Assembly (NCBI GenBank): GCA_002441545.1
Contig: DJWL01000081.1
Coordinates: 1-27,135, forward strand
DNA length: 27,135 bases
Origin: Flavobacteriaceae bacterium UBA6231
GTDB taxonomy: Bacteria > Bacteroidota > Bacteroidia > Flavobacteriales > Flavobacteriaceae
Direction of reading: 5' to 3'
Below are positions 1 to 6,798 of the stretch, piece by piece. Below the pieces are notes generated by a model. The model saw only the letters and a list, made by a program, of their open reading frames with translations, made no database searches and was not told where the DNA came from. Positions within the stretch are counted from its first letter, which is position 1. The number at the start of each line of letters is the position of its first letter. A program made the translations under genes and the position numbers.

Positions 1-167
1 TGGCTCACTTTGCCCGCCCTATCCACCAAGTCATTGCTATATCTATGGTTTGGGCATTTTTGGAAAGTTGTGAAATTTAAAAATTCGGCTTTAATATCAT
101 CCGAAAGGTTATCGCCTATTTTCAGCGCTACCTTTCATATACGGAGCCCTTTGAAATATAAAAAAAT

Positions 168-749
168 ATGACTGAAATTTTATATAAATATAGAAGTCTT
201 GATAATTTCAAGAATTTTGTAGATATTATTCTCAAAAATAGACTTTTCGCAGCTCCATATAAAGATCTGAATGATCCAATGGAAGGTCAATATTATTATA
301 GAACTGGAGAATTAAATAGAAACCTTCGGAGTAAGTTAACTGAAGAAAAAGGCAAACTAAGATTATGTTCGCTATCGAGGGTGAATAATAATGAATTAAT
401 GTGGTCTCATTACACAAATGGACAAAGAGGAGTTGCAATTGGATTAAGAATTAATGATGATAAATATACAGTTAGACCAATAATATATAATGGACTTGCT
501 TCAATACAAAATCAAAATTATAATGACCAGACTGCAATTGAGATTCTCAGTCATAAGTTAGCTGTTTGGAGTTATGAACAAGAGGAAAGAGTTTTTATCC
601 GAGATAAACATTTTGTAAATATTCAAGTTGTCGAGATTATTTTGGGGAGAAGTATGAGTACTCCTGATATTAGTTTAATAAAAGATTTAGTTGAAAAAAT
701 TAATCCAGATATCCAAATTATTAGAGCTCAAGAAATTATGAGTGATTAA
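168..749 (+). CDS. DUF2971 family protein
   Basis: A 193-residue soluble protein of unknown function. The N-terminal YKYRSLDN, the LNDPMEGQ segment (about residues 35-42) and the central LCSLSR...NNELMWSHYTNGQRGVAIG block are the pattern I associate with the DUF2971 family, which is scattered in bacterial accessory DNA and often sits near defence or mobile genes. There is no signal peptide or membrane segment. The ATG at 168 is the first in frame and follows an A-rich stretch. The gene stands alone on the plus strand and is followed by a region with terminators and integrase remnants. The family assignment rests on motif memory; the biochemical role is unknown. Confidence 0.75.
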   Translation: MTEILYKYRSLDNFKNFVDIILKNRLFAAPYKDLNDPMEGQYYYRTGELNRNLRSKLTEEKGKLRLCSLSRVNNNELMWSHYTNGQRGVAIGLRINDDKYTVRPIIYNGLASIQNQNYNDQTAIEILSHKLAVWSYEQEERVFIRDKHFVNIQVVEIILGRSMSTPDISLIKDLVEKINPDIQIIRAQEIMSD

Positions 750-803
750 AAAACTGCACATAACAAAGTCGCATATAAATAATTGCTATTTTCAATATGA
801 CTA

Positions 804-839
804 AAAGGGAAGCTAACCACCTCCCTTTAACCTCTCCAT
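804..839 (-). pseudogene. Remnant of a tyrosine recombinase 3' end (last residues plus terminator)
   Basis: On the minus strand, 839 to 813 reads MERLKGGG-stop, matching the MNRLKGSN-stop terminus of the intact recombinase at 1565-2755. The 13 bases at 804-816 are identical to 1556-1568. Both copies fold into the same hairpin with the stop codon in the loop (here stem 804-812/820-828), and the stems differ by compensating or wobble changes. An in-frame stop lies two codons upstream of the Met, so only the very end of the gene is left. The match is short, so homology is likely but not proven. Confidence 0.45.
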
Positions 840-864
840 TATTCTTTAATAGAACCAACACCAT

Positions 865-896
865 AAAAAAAGGCGAACAGATGTTCACCTTTTTTT
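865..896. terminator. Bidirectional Rho-independent terminator
   Basis: Perfect-looking hairpin: an A7GG arm (865-873) pairs with CCT7 (888-896), extended by GAAC/GTTC around an AGAT loop, with one C·A position that becomes G·U in the minus-strand RNA. It has a T-run on both strands. It could end the DUF2971 transcript on the plus strand as well as any minus-strand transcript arriving from the right. Confidence 0.7.
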
Positions 897-1082
897 GCCC
901 CAAATCTACCATGAACTTAACCTACTTATGTTATGGTAGGTGAAATTTAAATATTATTATTTATTGACCCATATATAAACGACTAAACACCAAAATATTA
1001 GTCCATTTAATATTTGTTTGGTGAAAAGTACTTATGTAATACCTCCCTTTCTTATAATATCATAGTAATACAAAACAAAAAA

Positions 1083-1102
1083 AGCCACAAATTAATGTGG
1101 CT
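1083..1102 (-). terminator. Rho-independent terminator, minus strand
   Basis: AGCCACA (1083-1089) pairs with TGTGGCT (1096-1102) around a 6-base loop. On the minus strand the stem is followed directly by a run of seven T (A-run at about 1077-1083 on the plus strand). It lies about 170 bases downstream of the integrase remnant at 1274-1348, and probably once terminated that gene. Confidence 0.6.
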
Positions 1103-1273
1103 CTTATAACATAATTAAGTATTATTGGGGCGTTTGTTCATGGAGATAATATTTATTTCATTTATTGTTGCTTTATTATATAACAGTCATTTGAGTAAAT
1201 ACACTACTTGAATTATTGACTATTAGCTAACAAGTATGAAATATCAGTTGTACTGCATGAATTTAATATTACA

Positions 1274-1348
1274 TCATTTCAACCTCTCCATCTCCAAGCT
1301 AATCCGCTTCACAACCACTTTTCCATAACTCTCGTGCATAGTCTGCAT
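1274..1348 (-). pseudogene. Remnant of a second tyrosine recombinase (C-terminal 24 residues)
   Basis: The minus strand from 1348 to the TGA at 1274-1276 encodes 24 residues that align without gaps to residues 370-393 of the intact recombinase at 1565-2755. By eye 14 of 24 are identical, including the catalytic tyrosine position (ESYGKVV against DCYCKVV) and the shared ISLEM-x-RLK end. Nothing integrase-like continues upstream; the next bases are AT-rich. The rest of the gene has therefore been lost, presumably by deletion or by replacement at an insertion site. This is too short for standard gene callers. Confidence 0.65.
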
Positions 1349-1401
1349 TTAAAAATGAGCATTTTGTTTATATTTGACATATAACTAATAAAAATAAAAT
1401 C

Positions 1402-1551
1402 ATGATTTTAGGAGTTTCAGAATGGCTAAGCGGTAAATTAGGATGGAAAACATCACATATCCGTATTGCTTTTGTTGTATCAGTATTATTCTTTGGAGTT
1501 GGTATTGGACTTTATCTAATTCTTTGGTTAGTTAAAATATTTTCAAAATAA
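1402..1551 (+). CDS. Small PspC-domain membrane protein
   Basis: A complete 49-residue frame from ATG 1402 to TAA 1549-1551. The protein starts MILGVSEWLSGKLGWKTSHI and continues with a single hydrophobic segment of about 24 residues (about 22-45) ending in LYLILWLVKIF. The order W-L-x-x-K-x-GW, then RIAFVVSVL, then G-x-G-x-x-LY is the pattern of the PspC family, whose small members are inner-membrane proteins linked to envelope stress. It is convergent with the recombinase at 1565-2755, whose stop codon is 13 bases away, and is flanked on the other side by an integrase remnant. It may be cargo of a former element or a displaced host gene. An A-rich leader precedes the ATG. Confidence 0.65.
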   Translation: MILGVSEWLSGKLGWKTSHIRIAFVVSVLFFGVGIGLYLILWLVKIFSK

Positions 1552-1556
1552 GATTA

Positions 1557-1579
1557 AAGGGAAGCTAATTACTCCCCTT
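1557..1579 (-). terminator. Hairpin enclosing the stop codon of the upstream recombinase
   Basis: AAGGGAAG (1557-1564) pairs with CTCCCCTT (1572-1579), with one wobble, around loop CTAATTA. The recombinase stop codon (CTA on the plus strand, 1565-1567) lies in the loop. The T-run on the minus strand is short (TTTAAT). The same architecture recurs at 804-828. This looks like a compact terminator fused to the end of the coding sequence. Confidence 0.5.
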
Positions 1580-2755
1580 CAACCTATTCATTTCTAAACT
1601 AATTTTCTTCTGCACTACCTTACAGTAACAGTCTTGTGTTATTTTCATGCTACTATGACCAAGTAGTTCACTCACCACTTCCATGGGTACGTCATTATAA
1701 AGCAATACAGTACTTGCAAACGTTCTCCTTGCCATATGAGTCGTCATCTTCTTTTCTATTCCAACCAAATCAGCTATTTCCTTCAAATAAGAATTGTATT
1801 TCTGGTTACTAATCTTGGGAAAAATCAAACCTTCATTAGAATACATCTCTAGAATTTCCAATGCTTTTGGCAATAATGGGATGGACAATTCTTTTGCTGT
1901 CTTCTCTCGCTTCATTTTAATCCACAGATTGCCATCAAACCCTTTAATAATGTTATTGTACTTTAAGTTTAATAGCTCATTGTACGGTAGTCCTGTATAA
2001 CAGCTAAAAACAAAAAGATTTTGTACTAACTGTAATTTTGGTTGTGAAAATGAATGGTTTTCTAGTGCTTGTAGCTCCTCTGGAGACAAAAACACAATTT
2101 CCTTTTTCACTCTTTTACTTTTATGAAGCATAAAAGGGTCCCTGTCCAAATAACCTTCTGAAATGGCTATTTTAACTGGCTTTCTAAGGCGTTGTATAAG
2201 CTTATTTATAGTTGCTTGAGCCAAGTACTTCTCTGTTTTAAGATAATATTCTAAATCAACTAAAAACTGCTGTTTCAAGTCCTTTAAAGGATAATCACTG
2301 GCTTTATATTTCCATTTTATAAAGGTTTGAACATGTTCTTTTACATATTCAAATTTCTTCCAGGTTCCAATCTTGATATCTATCCCTACAAGCCTTTTAA
2401 GCTTATCTAAGTAAAGGTTAAAGAATTCAATAGTATTGTATTCCTTAGTTCTTTTTTTGCCTTTATAGGTGCTGTAAATGTCTTCTACTGTAAAATTAGT
2501 TTCCTTGACTTGAAGCATTAAAAAAGCCCTATTAATTTTTGTCTTAATAAGGCTTAGTTGTGAGTTTAAAATGTCTGCATTTGGTTCAGGTGGTTTAACA
2601 ATTTGTTGCTTACCGTTCCAGTTTTTAGGATTCATAAATTGTCCTGTGGAAAATTCTTTGCGATTTTTATTTAATGTAATTCTACATCTAACAGGACATT
2701 TTCCTGTAGAATTTGTTTTTGCCCTATATAATAAGAACAGTATATTTAATTTCAT
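1565..2755 (-). CDS. Tyrosine recombinase / site-specific integrase (flank, not the 23-kb element)
   Basis: A 396-residue phage-type integrase of the Bacteroidota kind. The N-terminal arm-binding-like domain (about 1-95; starts MKLNILFLLYRAK) is followed by a SAM-like core-binding domain (about 105-205) and the catalytic domain (about 220-390). Visible catalytic residues are H340 and R343 (HMARRTFA), H367 (LLGHSSMKIT) and nucleophile Y377 (DCYCKVV). The first catalytic arginine is replaced: the block reads CYTGLPYNELLNL (P257). Loss of this Arg is also known in the CTnDOT integrase group, so it does not by itself mean the enzyme is dead. It is divergent from the nuclease gene at 2859, with a 103-base gap, and convergent with the PspC gene. 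No att repeat for this integrase was found inside the window, so the element it served, if it still exists, extends to the left or has decayed. Confidence 0.88.
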   Translation of the reverse strand: MKLNILFLLYRAKTNSTGKCPVRCRITLNKNRKEFSTGQFMNPKNWNGKQQIVKPPEPNADILNSQLSLIKTKINRAFLMLQVKETNFTVEDIYSTYKGKKRTKEYNTIEFFNLYLDKLKRLVGIDIKIGTWKKFEYVKEHVQTFIKWKYKASDYPLKDLKQQFLVDLEYYLKTEKYLAQATINKLIQRLRKPVKIAISEGYLDRDPFMLHKSKRVKKEIVFLSPEELQALENHSFSQPKLQLVQNLFVFSCYTGLPYNELLNLKYNNIIKGFDGNLWIKMKREKTAKELSIPLLPKALEILEMYSNEGLIFPKISNQKYNSYLKEIADLVGIEKKMTTHMARRTFASTVLLYNDVPMEVVSELLGHSSMKITQDCYCKVVQKKISLEMNRLKGSN

Positions 2756-2858
2756 GATTTATTTGTTTTGGTTAAAATTTGAACAAGGCCTAACATTTAT
2801 CATCTAAATATTATTCTGATTTACTTAATATTATAGAATAATTAAAATAAATAGCTTT

Positions 2859-3743
2859 ATGAAAATAGGAGACCAATATGATTTTGATGATAATTTTAAA
2901 AAAGAAGCTAGATTATATCAATCAATTTATAGAGCTAAAATACTTAAGGCTGAATGTATTGATTATGGAAATAGATTAATTGATGGTGATGCTTATTTAA
3001 ACTATTATTTAAAATTGAACGTTCTTGAAGATAAAAGAAAAAGATACCCAAATTATTCAAGTAAAAGAGATGCAGATATGTTAAGGAGTGAGCATATTCC
3101 TTTTAATGTGTTTAGTCCTTTAAAACTTAATAAAGATTTAGCTAAAAACACCTTTAATAAATTACTAGGTGGTATTATTTTAGAGGTAAAAGATATTAAA
3201 ATTGAGCATGCTCCAAGTCCCAAAGAAAACTATTTGAATGATGGAACTTCTTTTGATACCTATATTGAATTTACTCATATTGACAACTCAATTGGCGCTT
3301 TAGGTATTGAAGTGAAATATACTGAACAAGCTTATTCTTTAGGCAAAATTGAAAAAGGGAACATTGAAAATATAGATAAACCAGATTCCATTTACTCTTT
3401 AGTAACTAAAAAAAGTAATTTATATATTGAGAATTCAATTAGTGATTTAATTAAAGATGATTTTAGACAAATATGGAGAAATCATATTTTAGGAGAAAGC
3501 ATGAAACAAAAAAGAGAATTAGAACACTTCATTTCAGTCATACTTTATCCCTCAGGAAACACTCATTTTAAAGAAGTCCTACCTAAATACAAAAATTTAT
3601 TAAACGCTGATAAAAAAGCTTCTGTTGTTGATGTTACTTTTGAAAAATTATTTGATGTTTACAGTGAATTAAATGATAAGGTTGAATTTAAAGATTGGAT
3701 TGAATTTCTAAAGAAAAGATATCTAACAACCAACTCTTTATAA
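2859..3743 (+). CDS. Putative restriction endonuclease, PGN_0703-like (PD-(D/E)XK)
   Basis: A 294-residue soluble protein. The segment SFDTYIEF (D133) ... GALGIEVKYTE (E151, K153) has the spacing of a PD-(D/E)XK nuclease core, and the surrounding sequence (LGGIILEVKDIKIEHAPS before it, GKIEKGNIENID after it) resembles proteins annotated as the PGN_0703 family of putative restriction endonucleases. No methyltransferase or specificity subunit is nearby, so it stands as an orphan nuclease. It is divergent from the recombinase at 1565-2755, and the left att site of the IME lies about 210 bases beyond its stop. The family call is from recognition of the core; its substrate is unknown. Defence against phage or incoming DNA is an inference from fold and location. 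Confidence 0.65.
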   Translation: MKIGDQYDFDDNFKKEARLYQSIYRAKILKAECIDYGNRLIDGDAYLNYYLKLNVLEDKRKRYPNYSSKRDADMLRSEHIPFNVFSPLKLNKDLAKNTFNKLLGGIILEVKDIKIEHAPSPKENYLNDGTSFDTYIEFTHIDNSIGALGIEVKYTEQAYSLGKIEKGNIENIDKPDSIYSLVTKKSNLYIENSISDLIKDDFRQIWRNHILGESMKQKRELEHFISVILYPSGNTHFKEVLPKYKNLLNADKKASVVDVTFEKLFDVYSELNDKVEFKDWIEFLKKRYLTTNSL

Positions 3744-3805
3744 TCAAAAAAGTATCACAATTATTTTTATAGGATTTTTTAATGGTACACCTTTTAAAGA
3801 ATATA

Positions 3806-3829
3806 GTACACCTAATAGTGTGCCTTTTT
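3806..3829 (+). terminator. Weak terminator after the nuclease gene
   Basis: GTACAC (3806-3811) pairs with GTGTGC (3818-3823, one G·T) around CTAATA, followed by CTTTTT. It is 63 bases after the nuclease stop codon at 3743. The stem is short, so the call is tentative. Confidence 0.35.
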
Positions 3830-3916
3830 CTACTAAATAAGTTGACAACTTGGCGTTTGAATTAACATGCAAGTAATGCAGTAAATGCAATGATAGTGTA
3901 GAGTTTATTGCATAAA

Positions 3917-3949
3917 AAAGCCTCATAAACTCAATGTTTACAAGGCTTT
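3917..3949 (-). terminator. Probable original terminator of the tRNA-Met gene
   Basis: Read on the minus strand directly after the tRNA 3' end: AAAGCCT (plus 3943-3949) pairs with AGGCTTT (plus 3917-3923), with an inner GTTTA/TAAAC stem, followed by a T-run (A-run 3914-3919 on the plus strand). Before integration this would have followed the intact tRNA; it is now about 23 kb away, next to the truncated tRNA fragment. Confidence 0.6.
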
Positions 3950-3951
3950 GA

Positions 3952-3994
3952 GTGGTCCCACCTGGGCTCGAACCAGGGACCACCTGATTATGAG
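3952..3994 (-). repeat. Left attachment site: truncated 3' part of tRNA-Met(CAU)
   Basis: On the minus strand this reads as the second half of a tRNA: anticodon loop CTCATAA, 3' anticodon stem TCAGG, variable loop TGGTC, T-arm CCTGG-TTCGAGC-CCAGG, acceptor TGGGACC and discriminator A. After the anticodon loop the sequence stops matching a tRNA (plus strand ...TGAG then ACGTATT), so the 5' half is missing. Bases 3952-3976 are repeated exactly at 27111-27135, where the window ends. A tRNA-3'-end duplication with an adjacent integrase gene is the usual signature of site-specific integration. The repeat may be up to 43 bp if it runs to the anticodon loop. Confidence 0.85.
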
Positions 3995-4070
3995 ACGTAT
4001 TATTTCAATTTTCATTTAGCAACATTTAACGTCTTATGTTCTCATTATCAATTATTTATGAATTTTTGTT

Positions 4071-4100
4071 TTGTTTTTATTTGCATATGATTTACCTTTA
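4071..4100 (+). promoter_or_regulatory. Candidate integrase promoter
   Basis: TTG (4071-4073), 19 bases, then TACCTTTA (4093-4100). This is one base off the Bacteroidota pattern TTG-N19-TAnnTTTG. Transcription would start near the arm-type repeat at 4110-4131, so a protein bound there could repress the integrase. Confidence 0.4.
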
Positions 4101-4109
4101 AAAGGCAAT

Positions 4110-4131
4110 TTGTTGTACAGATGTTGTACTG
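4110..4131. repeat. Left copy of 22-bp subterminal repeat (probable integrase arm sites)
   Basis: Contains TGTTGTAC-AGA-TGTTGTAC: two 8-bp boxes at 4111-4118 and 4122-4129, one helical turn apart. The whole 22 bp recurs exactly and in the same orientation at 27038-27059 near the other end. Integrases with an N-terminal arm-binding domain use short direct repeats at both ends of the element, which makes this the simplest explanation. Confidence 0.65.
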
Positions 4132-4146
4132 ATTTATTCTAAGCCT

Positions 4147-5355
4147 ATGTCAACCGTAAAAACCGTATTAAGAAAAACAAAACTTGCTGATGGTAGTTAT
4201 CCCATCTCTTTAAGAGTATCGAAAGATAGGAAATCGAAATATTTTCAAACGATATTTAGAGCTTTCCCGATGGAGTGGAATCAAACAACGGGAAGCTTTA
4301 CCAACAAAAATTCAAATAGTACACAAAATAACAGGTTACTTCTCAAATTCAAGGATAGGGCTTTAAAAATTCTTTCGGACTTAGAAATGGAAAAAGGTGA
4401 TTTCACTCTAAGAGATTTTGAAAACCGCTTTAGAGTTGTGTCCAATCCAGTACAGCAAAACGTTTTTTATTTTTGGGATGAGATAATTGGTGAAATGATT
4501 TATGCGGGAAGGACAGGCAATGCACGTGTAAATAAAGAAGTCTTCGCTTCTTTAAATTTATTTCACAAAAGCACAAGACTTAATTTTAAAGAAATTACCC
4601 CTTCCTTTTTAAATAAATATGAAGCTTTTTTGAGGTCAAGAGGCGGAAGTGATGGTGGCATAGGTGTGCGAATGAGAACTATAAGAGCGCTATATAACTT
4701 TGCTATTGGAAGAAAAATAGCTAAAGAACAGGATTATCCCTTTAAAATTTATAAAGTGTCAAAACTAAAAGGTAGAAGTCTCAAAAAGGCTTTAAGAATG
4801 GAAGAAATCCTTCAGATTAGAGATTTAGACTTAGTAAAATATCCAGGGTATGTCAATACCAGAAACTATTTCATGTTTAGTTTTTACACTAGAGGTATGA
4901 ATTTTGCCGATATGATGAAACTTGAATGGAAAGCAATTGACAATGATAAAATATATTATACGAGATCTAAAACCAAGGGAAATTTTAAAATTAAAATTCT
5001 TCCCCCTGTTCGAGAAATTTTGAATTATTACAAAGAATTTTCCATTGACACTAAATATGTGTTTCCTATTCTTTTAAAAAACAACTTGACCCCTCCACAA
5101 TTGGAAAATAGAAAACATAAAACCCTTCAACGCTACAACAAAGAATTAAAAGAGATTGCAGAAATATGTGGAATTGATAAATCCATAACCAGTTACGTGG
5201 CCAGACATAGTTTTGCTAACTGTTTAAAACAAAAAGGAGTCGCTACCGACATCATTAGTGAATCTATGGGGCATCAAAACCTTAGTATCACACAAACTTA
5301 TCTAAAGGAATTTGACAATTCCGTTTTAGATGAGGCGATTGAAATATTGGTTTGA
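4147..5355 (+). CDS. int: Tyrosine integrase of the fructan-carrying element
   Basis: A 402-residue tyrosine recombinase that would insert and excise the element at the tRNA-Met 3' end. An N-terminal arm-binding domain (about 1-95, starting MSTVKTVLRKTKLADGSYPI) is followed by a core-binding domain (about 103-200) and the catalytic domain (about 210-400). Visible active-site residues: R249 (FYTRGMNFADM), K275/K277 in the beta-hairpin (TRSKTKG), R353 and H354 (SYVARHSFA; the usual first His of HxxR is Tyr350), H376 (MGHQNLSIT) and nucleophile Y385 (QTYLKEF). It starts 152 bases from the left tRNA fragment, the normal place for an integrase, with a promoter candidate and arm-type repeats in between. 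It is convergent with the ATPase gene, with a 53-base gap. Intact and of normal family length. Confidence 0.92.
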   Translation: MSTVKTVLRKTKLADGSYPISLRVSKDRKSKYFQTIFRAFPMEWNQTTGSFTNKNSNSTQNNRLLLKFKDRALKILSDLEMEKGDFTLRDFENRFRVVSNPVQQNVFYFWDEIIGEMIYAGRTGNARVNKEVFASLNLFHKSTRLNFKEITPSFLNKYEAFLRSRGGSDGGIGVRMRTIRALYNFAIGRKIAKEQDYPFKIYKVSKLKGRSLKKALRMEEILQIRDLDLVKYPGYVNTRNYFMFSFYTRGMNFADMMKLEWKAIDNDKIYYTRSKTKGNFKIKILPPVREILNYYKEFSIDTKYVFPILLKNNLTPPQLENRKHKTLQRYNKELKEIAEICGIDKSITSYVARHSFANCLKQKGVATDIISESMGHQNLSITQTYLKEFDNSVLDEAIEILV

Positions 5356-5408
5356 AGGTAAATCATTATTGAAATTTCTATATAAAATCTTGCAAAATCC
5401 ATAAGGCA

Positions 5409-6599
5409 TTAATATAAAAATCCAAATAGCCAAAGTGGTAGTTTAGTAATGGGGAATTCAACATCGTCTGCAACTACAAAACCGTTTTTTACAGTATCTA
5501 TCTGTTTGCTTGTTTTATCTTTACCTCCAACCTCAAAAGTAAATGTATTATCAACTAAAAAGTCTCCTTGTTTTGGGTATGCCATTTTATGCCTTACTGA
5601 AACTTGGGAAATAAAATAAGTTTCCCTTAAATTCCCCACATTTGGGCTTGATGTTGAAAAAGCATAAGCAAGATTTGGGTTGTCCAAATACACTTTTTCG
5701 GGCTTTTGAAGTGTTGCCAAACTGATTCCGGATGCATACAATAATTTTATTAATTGGGCTTGCTCTAAAAAATGAAGATACGCTACCACTGAATTTCTAT
5801 GGATATCACTTTTTTTTGCAATATTGGTTATATTGGGCTGAAAGGGTACATTAGCGGCAACCACGTTAAGTAATTGCAACATTTTTTTTGCATTACGCAC
5901 ATCGAAACCCTTTAGTTCTGCCATATCGTATTCCACAATTAAGCGCACCAGTTGTTGTAGTCGTGTAGCGTAACCTTGTTTATCTTCTATGGAAAATGGA
6001 TAATAACCGTATTGCAAATAATTCTCAAAATACTCTAATGGTCTAAACTCCGAAGGAAACATTTCAGTCCATTTACGGTCTTTGGAAAGTACATCTTCCA
6101 AAGTAATAGCTTCAAAACTATAAAAATCATTAAACGCCAAATATTCACGATATGATAGCCCTGGTAAGGTGTACATTAACATCCTTCTACTTAAATCGCC
6201 TTCTTCTCTAGAAATATCGATTATAGATGACCCTGTGAAAACTATTTTTAAGTCAGGATAAAAATCATACAGGTTTTTTATATGTATTGACCAATTTTCG
6301 TATTTGTGAACCTCATCCAAAAAAAGATATTGCCCGCCTTTTTTAAAAAATGCTTCGGCAGTTTCTACTAATGAATGTGTTGTGAAATAAAAATCGTCTA
6401 AGGACCAATAGGTTCCTTGGGTTGGTAACAACTTTAATTCTTTTAGTCTTTGTAACAAAAGGGTCGTTTTGCCAGTACCTCTAGCACCTTTTATGCCTAT
6501 TAATCTGTTGCTCCAATTAATCTCATTGTATAAATAGCGTTTCTTTTCGGTACTTATTCGTTGTACCAATGCTACCGATTTTTCTAGTAATTGTTCCAT
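5409..6599 (-). CDS. AAA+ ATPase with DUF4143 domain
   Basis: A 396-residue P-loop protein of the AAA_14/DUF4143 type. Walker A is GARGTGKT (38-45), Walker B YLFLDEVH (D95, E96), and the sensor-like VFTGSS follows at about residue 120. A winged-helix-like segment (ITNIAKKSDIHRNSVVAYLHFLEQAQLI, about 258-285) leads into the C-terminal DUF4143 part with a nuclease-like look (TFEVGGKDKTSKQI). These proteins are abundant in Bacteroidota, often in accessory DNA, and their function is poorly defined. It lies between the integrase and the fructan locus, oriented like the fructan locus but separated from fructokinase by 199 bases, so probably independent cargo. An imperfect dyad, TTGCATATTT-ATATGTGCAA at 6601-6620, abuts the start codon and could be an operator. 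Confidence 0.8.
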   Translation of the reverse strand: MEQLLEKSVALVQRISTEKKRYLYNEINWSNRLIGIKGARGTGKTTLLLQRLKELKLLPTQGTYWSLDDFYFTTHSLVETAEAFFKKGGQYLFLDEVHKYENWSIHIKNLYDFYPDLKIVFTGSSIIDISREEGDLSRRMLMYTLPGLSYREYLAFNDFYSFEAITLEDVLSKDRKWTEMFPSEFRPLEYFENYLQYGYYPFSIEDKQGYATRLQQLVRLIVEYDMAELKGFDVRNAKKMLQLLNVVAANVPFQPNITNIAKKSDIHRNSVVAYLHFLEQAQLIKLLYASGISLATLQKPEKVYLDNPNLAYAFSTSSPNVGNLRETYFISQVSVRHKMAYPKQGDFLVDNTFTFEVGGKDKTSKQIDTVKNGFVVADDVEFPITKLPLWLFGFLY

Positions 6600-6798
6600 G
6601 TTGCATATTTATATGTGCAATATAGGTTATTTTTTGCATTTTTAGGTGTGCGACTACTAAAAAATCTATAACAACTATAATAAACTATCAATCAAAGTTT
6701 ATCCATAAAGATGCGGACAATGATTTGGATAAGGTTCTTAATTTTTACAGATTCTACCAAAAATTGTTTAAACATATAATTCTGGACAATATCAGATA

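Larger units (their letters stand above)
750..1273. other. Gene-free stretch with several hairpins
   Basis: No credible gene is seen over about 520 bases. It holds an integrase-end remnant (813-839) and two terminator-like hairpins (865-896, 1083-1102), listed separately. It also holds two further inverted repeats: CTACCAT/ATGGTAG at 906-912 and 933-939, and CACCAAA...TTTGGTG at 988-994 and 1017-1023 with an inner ATATTA/TAATAT pairing. This density of hairpins without genes fits a junction region left by past insertions and deletions. Confidence 0.5.

Noticed and set aside
1..167. Open frames on both strands at the left edge (minus strand open from 134 to 1, plus strand open from 1 to 168)
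   Set aside because: Neither has a usable start codon or a recognisable domain, and both strands being open gives no way to choose. It may be a gene fragment.
757..790. CACATAACAAAG after the DUF2971 gene, reminiscent of half an integron attC site
   Set aside because: No matching partner half-site or palindromic attC body was found, and no integron integrase is present.
1565..3951. Second complete element, with the recombinase at 1565-2755, in the same tRNA
   Set aside because: No further copy of the tRNA 3' end was found between 1 and 3951, so a tandem insertion cannot be supported from this window.
3744..3983. 79-residue minus-strand frame starting MVPGSSPGGT
   Set aside because: It is a translation of the tRNA fragment and its terminator; this peptide pattern is a common artefact of tRNA sequences.
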